Positions 55,377 to 63,803 of a DNA stretch of 64,000 nucleotides are shown piece by piece. Source of the stretch: Chryseosolibacter sp964551035 (lineage in GTDB: Bacteria; Bacteroidota; Bacteroidia; Cytophagales; Cyclobacteriaceae). The first letter of the stretch is position 1; every line of letters begins with the position of its first letter. Location: the NCBI GenBank assembly GCA_964551035.1, contig CAZKBK010000024.1, positions 1 through 64,000 on the forward strand, read 5' to 3'. The notes under the pieces are model-generated. The model was not told the origin of the DNA. It saw only the letters and a list, made by a program, of their open reading frames with translations, and did not search any database. Made by a program: the position numbers and the translations under genes.

Positions 55377-56325
55377 TTTTTCGTATCAGAATATGGGGGT
55401 AGATTACAAAATAGTAGATCATGAGCACCGCCGAAAGGGCAATGATAACGGCCTTGATGCTCCAGTGCATGAAACCATAGCGCGTGATGAAGGATTCAAT
55501 AAATCCGGCGATCACGAAGAAGGGCATGAGCCCGATGACGATCTTTAAGCCGACTGACGCCCCTCGTTTGAAGGAAACCAGCCGCGAGTAGGTACCCGGA
55601 AACAATAAGCCGTTACCCAGCACGAACCCCGCCGCGCCCGCGATCACAATCGAAGACAACTCGATGGTGCCGTGCAGCATGATGACGGGGAGCGCCTGCG
55701 ACAACTGGTTCTCCTGGTAAAAGAACGTGATAAAACTTCCCACCATCACCCCGTTCTGAAACACGAGCATGCCGGACCCGAGGGCCGTAAAAACGCCCGC
55801 CGCGAACACCCAGAATGAAACCTTGATGTTGTTCCATGTAATGAGCAGGAACATGAGCCGCTGATCCATATTCCCGTAGACCGCCGTGGGATTTCCATTC
55901 CTGATGTTTTCCAGCGTCATGTTCACATACCCGTCGCTGAGAATGAGCCTCACAAAACTGTCGTCGTAGATGGCGGAGATCGCGCCGATGGCCATTGCCA
56001 CCATGAAGACCACAAAAGAGTAAAACAACGGCTTCCGCGCTGCGTAAACGGCTAGCGGCACATCTTCCTTCCAGAACATCACAAACCGGTTTCGGTCTTC
56101 GCGCCTGTTCTGGTAGATCTGAAGGCGAATCTTGCCCGCAAGCCCGTTGAGGTAGGTGGTCACCCGGCTTTCAGGATACTGGGTGCGCGCAAAGGAAAGG
56201 TCATCGGTAACCTGGATAAACAGGTCGGCCAACCGGTCGGGACTCGCCGTCTCCTGCTCGAGGGCAACTTTTTCAAACGCCTCCCAGCGTGCCTTGTTTT
56301 GTTTCACAAAGGCGGCTTCTTTCAT
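55354..56325 (-). CDS. SpoIIM-like (stage II sporulation protein M) membrane protein
   Basis: 323 aa. A soluble N-terminal helical part, then about five membrane helices with the SpoIIM/DUF95 pattern (NGVMVGSFITFFYQENQL, MLHGTIELSSIVIAGAAGFV). The family is not limited to spore-formers; in Bacteroidota it accompanies RDD, DUF4129 and MoxR genes. The role is unknown, perhaps envelope remodelling. It lies 29 nt after the dipeptidase. Confidence 0.88.
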   Translation of the reverse strand: MKEAAFVKQNKARWEAFEKVALEQETASPDRLADLFIQVTDDLSFARTQYPESRVTTYLNGLAGKIRLQIYQNRREDRNRFVMFWKEDVPLAVYAARKPLFYSFVVFMVAMAIGAISAIYDDSFVRLILSDGYVNMTLENIRNGNPTAVYGNMDQRLMFLLITWNNIKVSFWVFAAGVFTALGSGMLVFQNGVMVGSFITFFYQENQLSQALPVIMLHGTIELSSIVIAGAAGFVLGNGLLFPGTYSRLVSFKRGASVGLKIVIGLMPFFVIAGFIESFITRYGFMHWSIKAVIIALSAVLMIYYFVIYPHILIRKNGKHKVD

Positions 56326-56354
56326 GGATCACCTGCGCCTGCGCGCGAAAGTTT

Positions 56355-57608
56355 TTATTGATAGTTGTCTGCTACGTTGATCACCTCGTTCCAAACCCGG
56401 AAAACATTACCCGAGCATATCTTCTGAATTTCGTCAGGAGCATATCCGCGCTTGAGAAGCACGAAGATCAGGTTCGGATAGGCAGAAACATCCTTCAGGC
56501 CGAGGGGAAGGCTATCGCCCACGCCGTCATAATCGGAACCGATGCCCACGTGATCGATGCCCGCGAGTTTTACCACGTGGTCGATGTGGTCCGCAACGCG
56601 TTCAACGTCGGAGAAAAGCTCCTTGTGCGCCTTGCCGAATTGCTCGATGATGGGTTGCGCTTCGGGATCTGCCGAGGTCAGGTGCTTTTCCTCGAGCACG
56701 CGCTCAAGGGAATCCCGCAGGTTGCTGTTCTCCCGCGCCGTCGAGTCGAGGAAGTCGGCGCCGAAATTGATCTGGATCACGCCGCCGTTCTTTCCCAGCT
56801 CGCGGATCATATCGTCGGACATGTTGCGCTCAAATCCCGGCGTAAAAGCCCGGCATGAGGAGTGCGACGCGATCACCGGCGCTTTGGTTATTTTTAATAC
56901 ATCATAAAACGTGCTGTCAGAGACGTGGGAGATGTCGACCATGATGCCATGGCGGTTCATTTCGGCCACGACCTCTTCTCCAAAAGGACTCAGCCCGCTC
57001 CACGCGGCGGTCGTATCATAAGAGGAGTCGCAGATCTGGTTGTCGCGCGAGTGGGTGAGGGTGATGTATCGGATGCCGCGGTCAAAGAAGTATTTGACGT
57101 TGTTGATGTCGTTTCCGATCGGCGCGCCGTTTTCCATGCCCATGGGCAGGGATATCTTTTCCTTCGTGGTGTTGGCAACGATGTCGGCGGGCGTGCGGGC
57201 GAGAGCAAACTTGTCGGGATGCGCCTGCGCGATGCTTTCCACCATGTTGATCAGCGTGTCGGCCAGCGCCTTACCGCTGTCCGGCCGTCGCTGCTGCCGC
57301 GCAGGAATATAAATAGACATGAACGGGGCATCCAGGCCTCCCTTCTTCGCCCGCACGTAGTCGAAGTCTCCCTCGGTCGTGCTGATGGGAATGCCGATAT
57401 ATTCGCGGTCGAGCGTGAATCCCTTGATCCGCAGCCGGAAGGGCAGGTCCACGTGGCCATCCGTGATGATGTAAGCCTGCGCAAGGGAGTCGGCGACGCG
57501 CCGTAGCTGCTCATCCGGCATCGACGCATAGTCGGATTTTTTCTCCAGGCTTCCGCACCCGGCCAGTATCAAAAGGAGACTTACACAAACTGCGATGTTA
57601 ACTTTCAT
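56355..57608 (-). CDS. M19-family membrane dipeptidase, lipoprotein
   Basis: 417 aa. The lipoprotein signal ends LAGC (Cys18). The renal-dipeptidase zinc site is visible: ITDGHVDLPF (His-x-Asp), VDISHVSDSTFYDVL, IASHSSCRAF and HIDHVVKLAGIDHVGIGSD. It probably cleaves dipeptides in the periplasm. It is the first gene of the minus-strand cluster and divergent from the RDD gene with a 58-nt spacer. Confidence 0.9.
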   Translation of the reverse strand: MKVNIAVCVSLLLILAGCGSLEKKSDYASMPDEQLRRVADSLAQAYIITDGHVDLPFRLRIKGFTLDREYIGIPISTTEGDFDYVRAKKGGLDAPFMSIYIPARQQRRPDSGKALADTLINMVESIAQAHPDKFALARTPADIVANTTKEKISLPMGMENGAPIGNDINNVKYFFDRGIRYITLTHSRDNQICDSSYDTTAAWSGLSPFGEEVVAEMNRHGIMVDISHVSDSTFYDVLKITKAPVIASHSSCRAFTPGFERNMSDDMIRELGKNGGVIQINFGADFLDSTARENSNLRDSLERVLEEKHLTSADPEAQPIIEQFGKAHKELFSDVERVADHIDHVVKLAGIDHVGIGSDYDGVGDSLPLGLKDVSAYPNLIFVLLKRGYAPDEIQKICSGNVFRVWNEVINVADNYQ

Positions 57609-57666
57609 ATTTCCGAAATTTGTTCTTCTTTGGTTTCTTGCGAAAAGTATCTGATTTTTTCAGGGG

Positions 57667-58380
57667 ATGCAAACCATAAATGTAACGACCACTCAGAATG
57701 TCGGCATCGAGTACCCGGTGGCCAGCATCGGCGACCGGATCCTCGCCTATATACTGGATCGTATCCTTTTGGTAATCTTTTCGGTGCTGATCGTTTTCCT
57801 GATCGACCTGGTCAATTCCGATGTACTCATCTGGATCTGGCTCATTCTCCTGATCTCGGCCTGGTTGTTTTATCACCTCGCCTTCGAGATCTTTATGAAC
57901 GGCCAGAGCCCGGGCAAAAGGGTCATGAACATCCAGGTGGTGCGCCTCGACGGCACGGAACCTTCCGTGGGCGATTACCTGATGCGATGGGTACTGAGCC
58001 TGATCGACTTTTACATCCTCAGCGGCGCCATTGCGGTGATCACCATCGCCGCGAACGGGCGGGGCCAGCGCGTCGGTGACGTCGCGGCGGGCACCACCGT
58101 CGTGAAACGCATTCCGCGCCGACAGGTCGACGCCGGCAGCCTCTTCATCACCCCCGAAGATTCGTACACCCCCGTGTTCCCGCAGGTGGCGCAGCTGGGA
58201 AGCCGCGACATCGAGATCGTTCAGCGCGCGCTCGAGGCGAACACCAACCACGGCAACCGCGAGCCGGTGCTGGTCGTCGCGGGGAAAATCAAAACCCTCC
58301 TCAGCGTGGAGTCGGAACTTCCTCCGGAGGAGTTTCTTTACACCGTCGTGAAAGATTTTAATCACCTCACCGCGCAGTGA
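57667..58380 (+). CDS. RDD family membrane protein
   Basis: 237 aa. The RDD domain (residues ~10-150) has the ASIGDRILAYILDRILLVIF opening with the family's Arg and Asp residues, three helices and a GQSPGKRVMNIQVV loop. The C-terminal ~85 residues are soluble. RDD proteins are found beside SpoIIM and MoxR clusters; a transport role is suspected. Its stop overlaps the GTG start of the next gene (GTGA). Confidence 0.9.
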   Translation: MQTINVTTTQNVGIEYPVASIGDRILAYILDRILLVIFSVLIVFLIDLVNSDVLIWIWLILLISAWLFYHLAFEIFMNGQSPGKRVMNIQVVRLDGTEPSVGDYLMRWVLSLIDFYILSGAIAVITIAANGRGQRVGDVAAGTTVVKRIPRRQVDAGSLFITPEDSYTPVFPQVAQLGSRDIEIVQRALEANTNHGNREPVLVVAGKIKTLLSVESELPPEEFLYTVVKDFNHLTAQ

Positions 58381-58622
58381 CACCGCCGCGCCTCCCCGCG
58401 ATCACCAAAAAGCAACTCGCACTCCGGAACGGCCAGGACAAGCCCGAGGTATGGATCGCCTATAAAGGCCTCGTCTACGAAGTGACGGCATCGCGGCTCT
58501 GGCGCCAGGGCAAACACTATGAGCACTGGGCCGGACAGGACCTGACCGACGAACTGCGGGACGCGCCCCACACCGAGCGGGTCTTCGAACGTTTCCCCGT
58601 CATCGGACTGTTGGAGGCATGA
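58377..58622 (+). CDS. Cytochrome b5-like heme/steroid-binding domain protein
   Basis: 81 aa, starting with GTG inside the RDD stop (GTGA overlap). It covers one domain of the bacterial cytochrome b5-like type: EVWIAYKGLVYEVTASRLW, then GKHYEHWAGQDLTDELRDAP with the candidate heme ligand histidines. No signal peptide is seen. Function unknown; coupling to the RDD gene suggests joint expression. Confidence 0.82.
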   Translation: MTPPRLPAITKKQLALRNGQDKPEVWIAYKGLVYEVTASRLWRQGKHYEHWAGQDLTDELRDAPHTERVFERFPVIGLLEA

Positions 58623-58681
58623 TTGTTGGTGTTGCAGCGGACACACTTTCTGCTTCGGTTTTTAGTTTAAACGCCATCGAT

Positions 58682-58689
58682 TAGCTTTG
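58682..58689 (+). promoter_or_regulatory. Candidate -7 box (TAGCTTTG) for the amino-sugar kinase operon
   Basis: Matches TAnnTTTG, 40 nt upstream of the kinase ATG, in the only spacer of this plus-strand run. A T-rich stretch lies about 20 nt further upstream but is not a clean -33 TTTG. Confidence 0.45.
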
Positions 58690-58729
58690 CGCATGATTTC
58701 CTTTCACCCGGGTCAACCCCATAGCCGCT

Positions 58730-59575
58730 ATGATCCTCATTGCTGACAGCGGAGGCTCCAAGACTGACTGGAGGCTCATCAAACCCGATGGCTCGATCGG
58801 CCAGGCCAGCGCTCCCGGGTTCAACCCGTATTATCAACCGATTGAAGACCTAAAGAAAAATGTCACGGAGATTCTCCTGCCCGAGGTCAGTGACCACACC
58901 GTCGACAAGATCTTCTTCTATGGTGCCGGCGTTTCATCATTAAAAAATCAGCTCACCATCAAGAGCGCGTTCCTGGAATTTTTCCCGGAGGCGCACATCG
59001 AGATCGGCTGGGACCTCCTCGCGGCAGCGCGGGCGCTCTGCGGACGCGAGCCCGGCATCGCGTGCATCATGGGCACCGGATCCAACTCCTGCCTCTACGA
59101 CGGCGACCAGATCATCGACAACGTCGCCAACCTGGGCTGGATACTCGCCGACGAAGGGTCGGGCGCCAACATCGGTAAAAAATTTCTCGTCGACTACCTC
59201 CGCAAGAAACAACCGCCGACCCTCGCCGAGCAATTCCATGCGCGGTTTCCCCTCTCCAGGGAAGAGTTCCTCGAAAAAGTATACCAGCAGGAAAAGCCGA
59301 GCGCCTTCCTTGCCAGCTTCACGCGGTTCATCTTTCAACACCTCAAGGAACCCTACTGCTACAAGCTGATCTACGACAGCTTTGCCGAGTTCTACGAGAA
59401 TAACGTGATGAAGTACGACAACTACCAGAATCTTAAAGTACACTTTACAGGTTCCATCGCATTTTACTTCAGCGACATCCTCCGGCAGGTTGCCAACGAC
59501 AAAGGGATTACCGTCAAGAATATTCTTGAAGGGCCCATCGCGGGCCTCACCCTCTATCACCAGGCGAACCATTGA
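58730..59575 (+). CDS. N-acetylglucosamine kinase-type protein (BadF/BcrA ATPase fold)
   Basis: 281 aa of the ASKHA fold. The phosphate-1 loop is DSGGSKTDWRLI, the phosphate-2 region is IMGTGSNSCLYDG, and the adenosine loop region contains VHFTGSIAFYF. It probably phosphorylates GlcNAc or MurNAc. The next gene, murQ, uses MurNAc-6-phosphate, so a cell-wall-recycling role, including MurNAc phosphorylation, fits (inference). Confidence 0.87.
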   Translation: MILIADSGGSKTDWRLIKPDGSIGQASAPGFNPYYQPIEDLKKNVTEILLPEVSDHTVDKIFFYGAGVSSLKNQLTIKSAFLEFFPEAHIEIGWDLLAAARALCGREPGIACIMGTGSNSCLYDGDQIIDNVANLGWILADEGSGANIGKKFLVDYLRKKQPPTLAEQFHARFPLSREEFLEKVYQQEKPSAFLASFTRFIFQHLKEPYCYKLIYDSFAEFYENNVMKYDNYQNLKVHFTGSIAFYFSDILRQVANDKGITVKNILEGPIAGLTLYHQANH

Positions 59576-59606
59576 TCGCCGTCCATTTTTTTTTAACGCT
59601 ATCATC

Positions 59607-60416
59607 ATGACGACCACAGAATCACCCTCGAACTACGACGACCTCGAGAAAATGAACATCCGCGATCTGCTGTCCAACATCAATCGCGAAGACAAGACCG
59701 TACCCCTCGCCGTGGAGAAAGTACTCCCCGCCATCGAGGCCCTTGTTGAACAGGTCGTCGCGCGCATGGAAAAAGGAGGACGGCTGTTCTATATCGGCGC
59801 CGGGACCAGCGGGAGGCTCGGCATTGTCGACGCCTCGGAAATTCCGCCCACCTACGGGATGCCTCACGGCAAGGTGATCGGCATCATGGCCGGCGGCGAC
59901 GCGGCCATCCGCAAGGCGGTAGAGTTTGCCGAAGATGATGAACAACAGGCATGGAAAGATCTCGAAGCGCATGCCATCAACCAACAGGATGTGCTCATCG
60001 GCATCGCCGCCTCCGGGCGCACGCCGTATGTCGTCGGCGGACTGCGTGACGCGCGCGCGAACGGCATTCTCACGGGATGCATCGCGTGCAACACCAACAC
60101 GGTGGTTGCACAACATGCCGATCATCCCATTGAAGTCGTCGTCGGGCCCGAGTTCGTCACCGGCAGCACGCGGATGAAATCGGGCACGGCGCAAAAACTG
60201 GTGCTGAACATGATCTCCACGACCACGATGATCAAACTCGGACGCGTGCGGGGCAACAAGATGGTGGACATGCAGTTGAGCAACAATAAACTCGTGGACC
60301 GCGGTACGAAAATGGTAATGGAGGAACTGGGCGTGACCTTTGCGGAGGCGGAACGGTTATTGAAAGAACATGGTTCTGTCCGAAAAGCCGTCGCGAGCCA
60401 ACGAGGCCATGCATGA
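59607..60416 (+). CDS. murQ: N-acetylmuramic acid 6-phosphate etherase
   Basis: 269 aa from ATG 59607; a longer frame overlaps the kinase and is rejected. It removes lactate from MurNAc-6-phosphate, giving GlcNAc-6-phosphate. The SIS domain is clear: FYIGAGTSGRLGIVDASEIP with the catalytic glutamate, then IGIAASGRTPYVVGGL and TGSTRMKSGTAQKLVLNMIS. It starts 31 nt after the kinase. Its stop overlaps the start of the following gene. Confidence 0.96.
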   Translation: MTTTESPSNYDDLEKMNIRDLLSNINREDKTVPLAVEKVLPAIEALVEQVVARMEKGGRLFYIGAGTSGRLGIVDASEIPPTYGMPHGKVIGIMAGGDAAIRKAVEFAEDDEQQAWKDLEAHAINQQDVLIGIAASGRTPYVVGGLRDARANGILTGCIACNTNTVVAQHADHPIEVVVGPEFVTGSTRMKSGTAQKLVLNMISTTTMIKLGRVRGNKMVDMQLSNNKLVDRGTKMVMEELGVTFAEAERLLKEHGSVRKAVASQRGHA

Positions 60417-60978
60417 AATCGAACCCTTTCCGAACTGGTTGAAATACTACGATCCGGCCACGGATGACCGCTCTCCTTTCTTTGGAAAGGAATACAACTA
60501 CGACGTCTACTCCGAAAACATCTACGGCTATTACATCGATCCGGCCTGGGATTACATGGGCTCGGAAACGCTCTACCTGAAGCTGCTGTACGTCGACTAC
60601 GACGCGGGCTATGCCGTGATCGAATTTATCGGCGAATGGAATGATGCCATCAACAACGACGTCATGCACCTCAAGCGCAACGTGGTGGAACTGCTCATGA
60701 AGGAAGGCGTCAATAAGTTCATCCTCATCGGGGAGAACATCCTCAACTTCCACGGCTCCGACGACTGTTACTATGAAGAGTGGTTCGACGAGGTAGACGA
60801 AGGCTGGATCGCCGCCGTTTCCTTTCCCGACTTCATCCAGGAAGAATTCAAAAAGTACGGCGTCGACCAGTATGTCAACATGGGCGGAACGCTGCAACTC
60901 GAGCGGTGGCGCACCATGCAGCCCCACACGTTTTACGACACGGTTGAGAAACTCATTCAGCGGAGGTTGCCGGCGTAG
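60409..60978 (+). CDS. Conserved hypothetical protein, acidic, downstream of murQ
   Basis: 189 aa from ATG 60409 (MHEIEPFPNWLKYYDPATDD), overlapping murQ by 8 nt; a start at 60370 would overlap more. It is rich in Tyr, Asp and Glu with an alternating strand/helix pattern. No signal peptide, membrane helix or catalytic motif is seen. The coupled position suggests expression with amino-sugar recycling, but the function may be separate. Not recognised. Confidence 0.7.
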   Translation: MHEIEPFPNWLKYYDPATDDRSPFFGKEYNYDVYSENIYGYYIDPAWDYMGSETLYLKLLYVDYDAGYAVIEFIGEWNDAINNDVMHLKRNVVELLMKEGVNKFILIGENILNFHGSDDCYYEEWFDEVDEGWIAAVSFPDFIQEEFKKYGVDQYVNMGGTLQLERWRTMQPHTFYDTVEKLIQRRLPA

Positions 60979-60997
60979 GCGGGTGATCGTCGTTGAT

Positions 60998-61041
60998 GGT
61001 CGACAGCCTGGCGGTCGACCGTCCGCCGTCAAACGGTGGAC
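60998..61041. other. Two tandem hairpins between convergent genes
   Basis: GGTCGAC (60998-61004) pairs with GTCGACC (61014-61020); directly after it GTCCGCCG (61021-61028) pairs with CGGTGGAC (61034-61041) with one G-T pair. They lie between the convergent 189-aa and SprT-like genes and may act as a weak two-way terminator, though there is no long T-run. Confidence 0.5.
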
Positions 61042-61053
61042 ATTAAAACAAAA

Positions 61054-61686
61054 TTAAAGCATGCTCAACTGCACGTGGCTGACGAGCACTTCGGCGGGGA
61101 CGAGGTAGTTGCGGCGGGTCTTCACCTCGCTGCACACCACGCGTGTTCGCTTCAGCTTCCCCTTCCGGAAGAACCTCCCCTGGAAGTGAAAGATGCTTCC
61201 TTCCGGGATATCGGACAACGCGGTGTAGCGATCGGCGTTGGCATCGTAGGCGCGGATCGTTTTCGTCAGCTCGGCATCGGCGAAAGAACTCGCTTTAGGA
61301 TTTTTCATGTGGCGGGAGAGCAGCGCCAGCACATCGGCGGGAAAGATGTCGGGGCGCAACAGCGGCAGCATCAGGTTCCTGAAAAAGTTTTTCCACTCGT
61401 CGCCATGGGGATCCGCATGGTTGCCGTGGCGTACATAGACGTGGAGGTGCGCAACCTCATGGATATACGTCAGGAGAAACAAGTAGGGGTTGAGATCGCG
61501 GTTGAGGGTGATCCGCGTCCGCGAAAGCACCTTGTGGCTGGTGAAATCCCCGACCTTGGATTGGCGCGCGCGGGTAAGCTTCAGTTGAAAGGGACAGTTC
61601 TGCCAAAGCGCAAAGCAATAGCCCACGGCGTTGGCCGGAACATGTTGCAACAGCATTTGACGCACACCTTCAGGATTCATAGGCAC
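61054..61686 (-). CDS. SprT-like zinc metalloprotease-fold protein
   Basis: 210 aa. The zinc site is HEVAH (76-80) with the third ligand in DPHGDEW (His94), the SprT-family layout. No signal peptide is seen, so it is cytosolic. Family members range from DNA-protein crosslink proteases to proteins of unknown role. The C-terminal ~90 residues contain no CxxC zinc-ribbon pair. The start is close to the terminator of the upstream lipoprotein gene. Confidence 0.82.
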   Translation of the reverse strand: MPMNPEGVRQMLLQHVPANAVGYCFALWQNCPFQLKLTRARQSKVGDFTSHKVLSRTRITLNRDLNPYLFLLTYIHEVAHLHVYVRHGNHADPHGDEWKNFFRNLMLPLLRPDIFPADVLALLSRHMKNPKASSFADAELTKTIRAYDANADRYTALSDIPEGSIFHFQGRFFRKGKLKRTRVVCSEVKTRRNYLVPAEVLVSHVQLSML

Positions 61687-61716
61687 AAAAAAAAGGCTTT
61701 AGCAACCTAAAGCCTT
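61687..61716 (-). terminator. Rho-independent terminator after the small lipoprotein gene
   Basis: On the minus strand AAGGCTTTAG pairs perfectly with CTAAAGCCTT around a GTTG loop, followed by a T-run (61687-61692). It lies 25 nt downstream of the lipoprotein stop and one base before the SprT-like start codon. Confidence 0.92.
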
Positions 61717-61741
61717 CCCGGGAAAACTGTTTTCAATTCGA

Positions 61742-61930
61742 TTACTGAATTGAGTCATTGGTTCCAGTAGTATCTGATTCCATGCCAGTGGTGTCAGGCT
61801 CAGGTTCTACCGTAGGAGTTTCTGTTTCGGGAGTTGCGTTATCCGACTCCGTCTGCTTTTCGCCACCACCACAGGCAACAAAAGCAAATGCGAAACCGCA
61901 TACCATCAGAAGTGCCAATAATTTTTTCAT
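61742..61930 (-). CDS. Small acidic lipoprotein
   Basis: 62 aa. Signal MKKLLALLMVCGFAFAFVAC ends with the lipobox cysteine at 20, followed by GGG. The rest is a low-complexity Thr/Glu/Asp/Pro tail with no fold. Such short lipoproteins are common and usually highly expressed in Bacteroidota. It has its own promoter and terminator. Function unknown. Confidence 0.8.
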   Translation of the reverse strand: MKKLLALLMVCGFAFAFVACGGGEKQTESDNATPETETPTVEPEPDTTGMESDTTGTNDSIQ

Positions 61931-61956
61931 AGTTTACAGGTTTTAAAAATTCAAGG

Positions 61957-61984
61957 CAAATATACTAGATATGGGCAAACCAAA
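61957..61984 (-). promoter_or_regulatory. Candidate promoter of the small lipoprotein gene (TTTG / TATATTTG)
   Basis: Minus strand: TTTG at 61984-61981, 16 nt, then TATATTTG at 61964-61957, matching the Bacteroidota TTTG...TAnnTTTG promoter; a second TTTG lies at 61979-61976. The -7 box ends 26 nt before the ATG. It is the best promoter match in the window. Confidence 0.6.
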
Positions 61985-62004
61985 CGGGCGGGGTAAGAAT
62001 TTTT

Positions 62005-63315
62005 TCATTTTTTTCTGAAGATTAAGCGCACGGGCACCCCTTCAAATTCAAAGTTTTCCCTGATTTTATTCTCCAGAAACCGTTGATACGACTGGGGTAT
62101 GTACTGCGGAAGGTTGCAAAAGAACGCAAACGATGGAAACCGCGCATTCACTTGTGTGATGTATTTTATCTGAATCAATTTCCCTTTTGTCGACGGAGGG
62201 GGATAGCGTTCGATCTCCGGCAGTATTGCGTCGTTGATCCGCGAGGTGGGCACCTTCTTGGTTTTGTTTTCGAACACTTCCACCGACTTCTCGATCACCT
62301 GAAAGATGCGTTGCTTGTTCAACGCCGAAGCAAAGATGATCGGGACATAATCGATCGGCGCCAGCTTGTCCACTATCTCCTTCCTGAACTTCTCCGACGT
62401 CTTTGAATCCTTTTCGATCAGGTCCCACTTGTTCACCATGATCACCATGCCCTTTCCCTGGCGTTGTGCCAGGCTGATGATGTTCACGTCCTGGGCTTCC
62501 ATGCCGCGCTCGGCGTCGATAACGACAATGCACACGTCACACTCCTCGAGCGTTCGGAGGGCACGCAGCACCGAGTAAAACTCGATGTCGTCGCGCACCT
62601 TCCCCTTCTTCCGGATCCCCGCCGTGTCGATGAGGATGAAGTCCTTGCCGTACATCTTATAATGCGCGTGGATGGCGTCGCGGGTTGTGCCGGCTTCGTC
62701 GGTGACGATACTCCGCTCGGTGCCGAGCAGCGCGTTGACGAGTGACGACTTGCCGACGTTGGGTCTGCCCAGGATGGCGATCTTCGGAATGCCGGCGTTC
62801 GGATCTTCCACGCCCTCCTGGGGAAATGTTTTTATCAGCGCGTCCAGCAGCTCGCCCGTGCCGCTGCCGTTCTCCGCGGAGATGGGAAAGATCTCGGCGT
62901 CGAGGCCCATGCCGTAAAACTCGGAAGAGCCCAGCGCCTTTTCGGTGGTGTCGGCTTTGTTGGCGGCGATGAAGAGGGGCTTGTTGGAGGTGCGGAGCAC
63001 GTTGGCGAAGTCGCTGTCGAAGCCGGTGAGTCCATCCTTACAGTCGACCATGAAGATCACCGCCGACGCTTCGTCGATGGCCAGCTTCACCTGCTTCCGG
63101 ATCTCGGACTCGAACTTGTCTTCGGACCCCGTCACGTAACCGCCGGTGTCGATGACGGTAAAGAACTTGCCGCACCATTCGGCGTAGCCGTAGTGCCGGT
63201 CGCGCGTAACGCCGGGGACATCGTCCATGATCGCCTGCCGTTTTTCGACGAGCCGGTTGAAGAACGTGGATTTGCCGACGTTGGGTCTGCCTACTATTGC
63301 AATGATGTTCGCCAC
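62005..63315 (-). CDS. der: Ribosome biogenesis GTPase Der (EngA)
   Basis: 436 aa with two GTPase domains, each with the G1 motif GRPNVGKS (8-15 and about 182-189); the G3 motifs are DTGG and DTAG, the G4 motifs NKAD and NKWD. A KH-like C-terminal domain follows (RLIFRKK end). It acts in 50S subunit assembly. An ACAGGATT-type array lies directly upstream, and era starts about 490 nt further on. Confidence 0.96.
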   Translation of the reverse strand: MANIIAIVGRPNVGKSTFFNRLVEKRQAIMDDVPGVTRDRHYGYAEWCGKFFTVIDTGGYVTGSEDKFESEIRKQVKLAIDEASAVIFMVDCKDGLTGFDSDFANVLRTSNKPLFIAANKADTTEKALGSSEFYGMGLDAEIFPISAENGSGTGELLDALIKTFPQEGVEDPNAGIPKIAILGRPNVGKSSLVNALLGTERSIVTDEAGTTRDAIHAHYKMYGKDFILIDTAGIRKKGKVRDDIEFYSVLRALRTLEECDVCIVVIDAERGMEAQDVNIISLAQRQGKGMVIMVNKWDLIEKDSKTSEKFRKEIVDKLAPIDYVPIIFASALNKQRIFQVIEKSVEVFENKTKKVPTSRINDAILPEIERYPPPSTKGKLIQIKYITQVNARFPSFAFFCNLPQYIPQSYQRFLENKIRENFEFEGVPVRLIFRKK

Positions 63316-63321
63316 GGATCA

Positions 63322-63397
63322 GGATTTACAGGATTCACAGGATTCACAGGATGACAGGATTTACAGGATGACAGGATTCGCAGGATTATGGAGATGG
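63322..63397. repeat. Short tandem array of ATTYACAGG-type units upstream of der
   Basis: Seven or eight imperfect units of 8-9 bases (ATTTACAGG, ATTCACAGG, ATGACAGG, ATTCGCAGG). It starts a few bases from the der ATG and therefore occupies its leader or promoter region. Unit and period differ from the 7-bp arrays. Confidence 0.75.
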
Positions 63398-63436
63398 GAT
63401 CGATTCAAAGGATCCCCGTAACTCCTTAACACAAAA

Positions 63437-63457
63437 GGCAGCCCCTTTGGACTGCCC
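63437..63457 (-). terminator. Terminator downstream of tRNA-Met
   Basis: On the minus strand GGCAGTCC pairs with GGGCTGCC (one T-G pair) around an AAAG loop and is followed by TTTT. It lies 9 nt after the tRNA 3' end. Confidence 0.75.
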
Positions 63458-63464
63458 TTCTTCG

Positions 63465-63537
<73 letters not shown>

Positions 63538-63748
63538 ATGTATGATTGTAACTGCGTTACACCTTCTCAGGTTCCAATCCGGCAGCAAATTTTACTTTCA
63601 TGCCGCAAAGGGACGACAAAAGTAGGGCGCCGGGGCCGAAAAATCAAGTAACTTCGCCAATTGTATGGCAATGTCGCTTACTTTAATCCTCCGCCCGGCG
63701 TGCAGGCGTCCGGGAGGGCGTTGTGGATGGTGAAATGGTGACGGAGGT

Positions 63749-63797
63749 ACGAGGTACGAGGTACGAGGTACGAATTACGAATGACGAATGACGAATT
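63749..63797. repeat. 7-bp tandem array in front of era
   Basis: Seven units: ACGAGGT three times, then ACGAATT, ACGAATG, ACGAATG and ACGAATT. It ends 6 bases before the era ATG. The units ACGAGGT and ACGAATT are the same as in the reverse-oriented array at 381-435. Confidence 0.85.
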
Positions 63798-63803
63798 GAT
63801 TGA

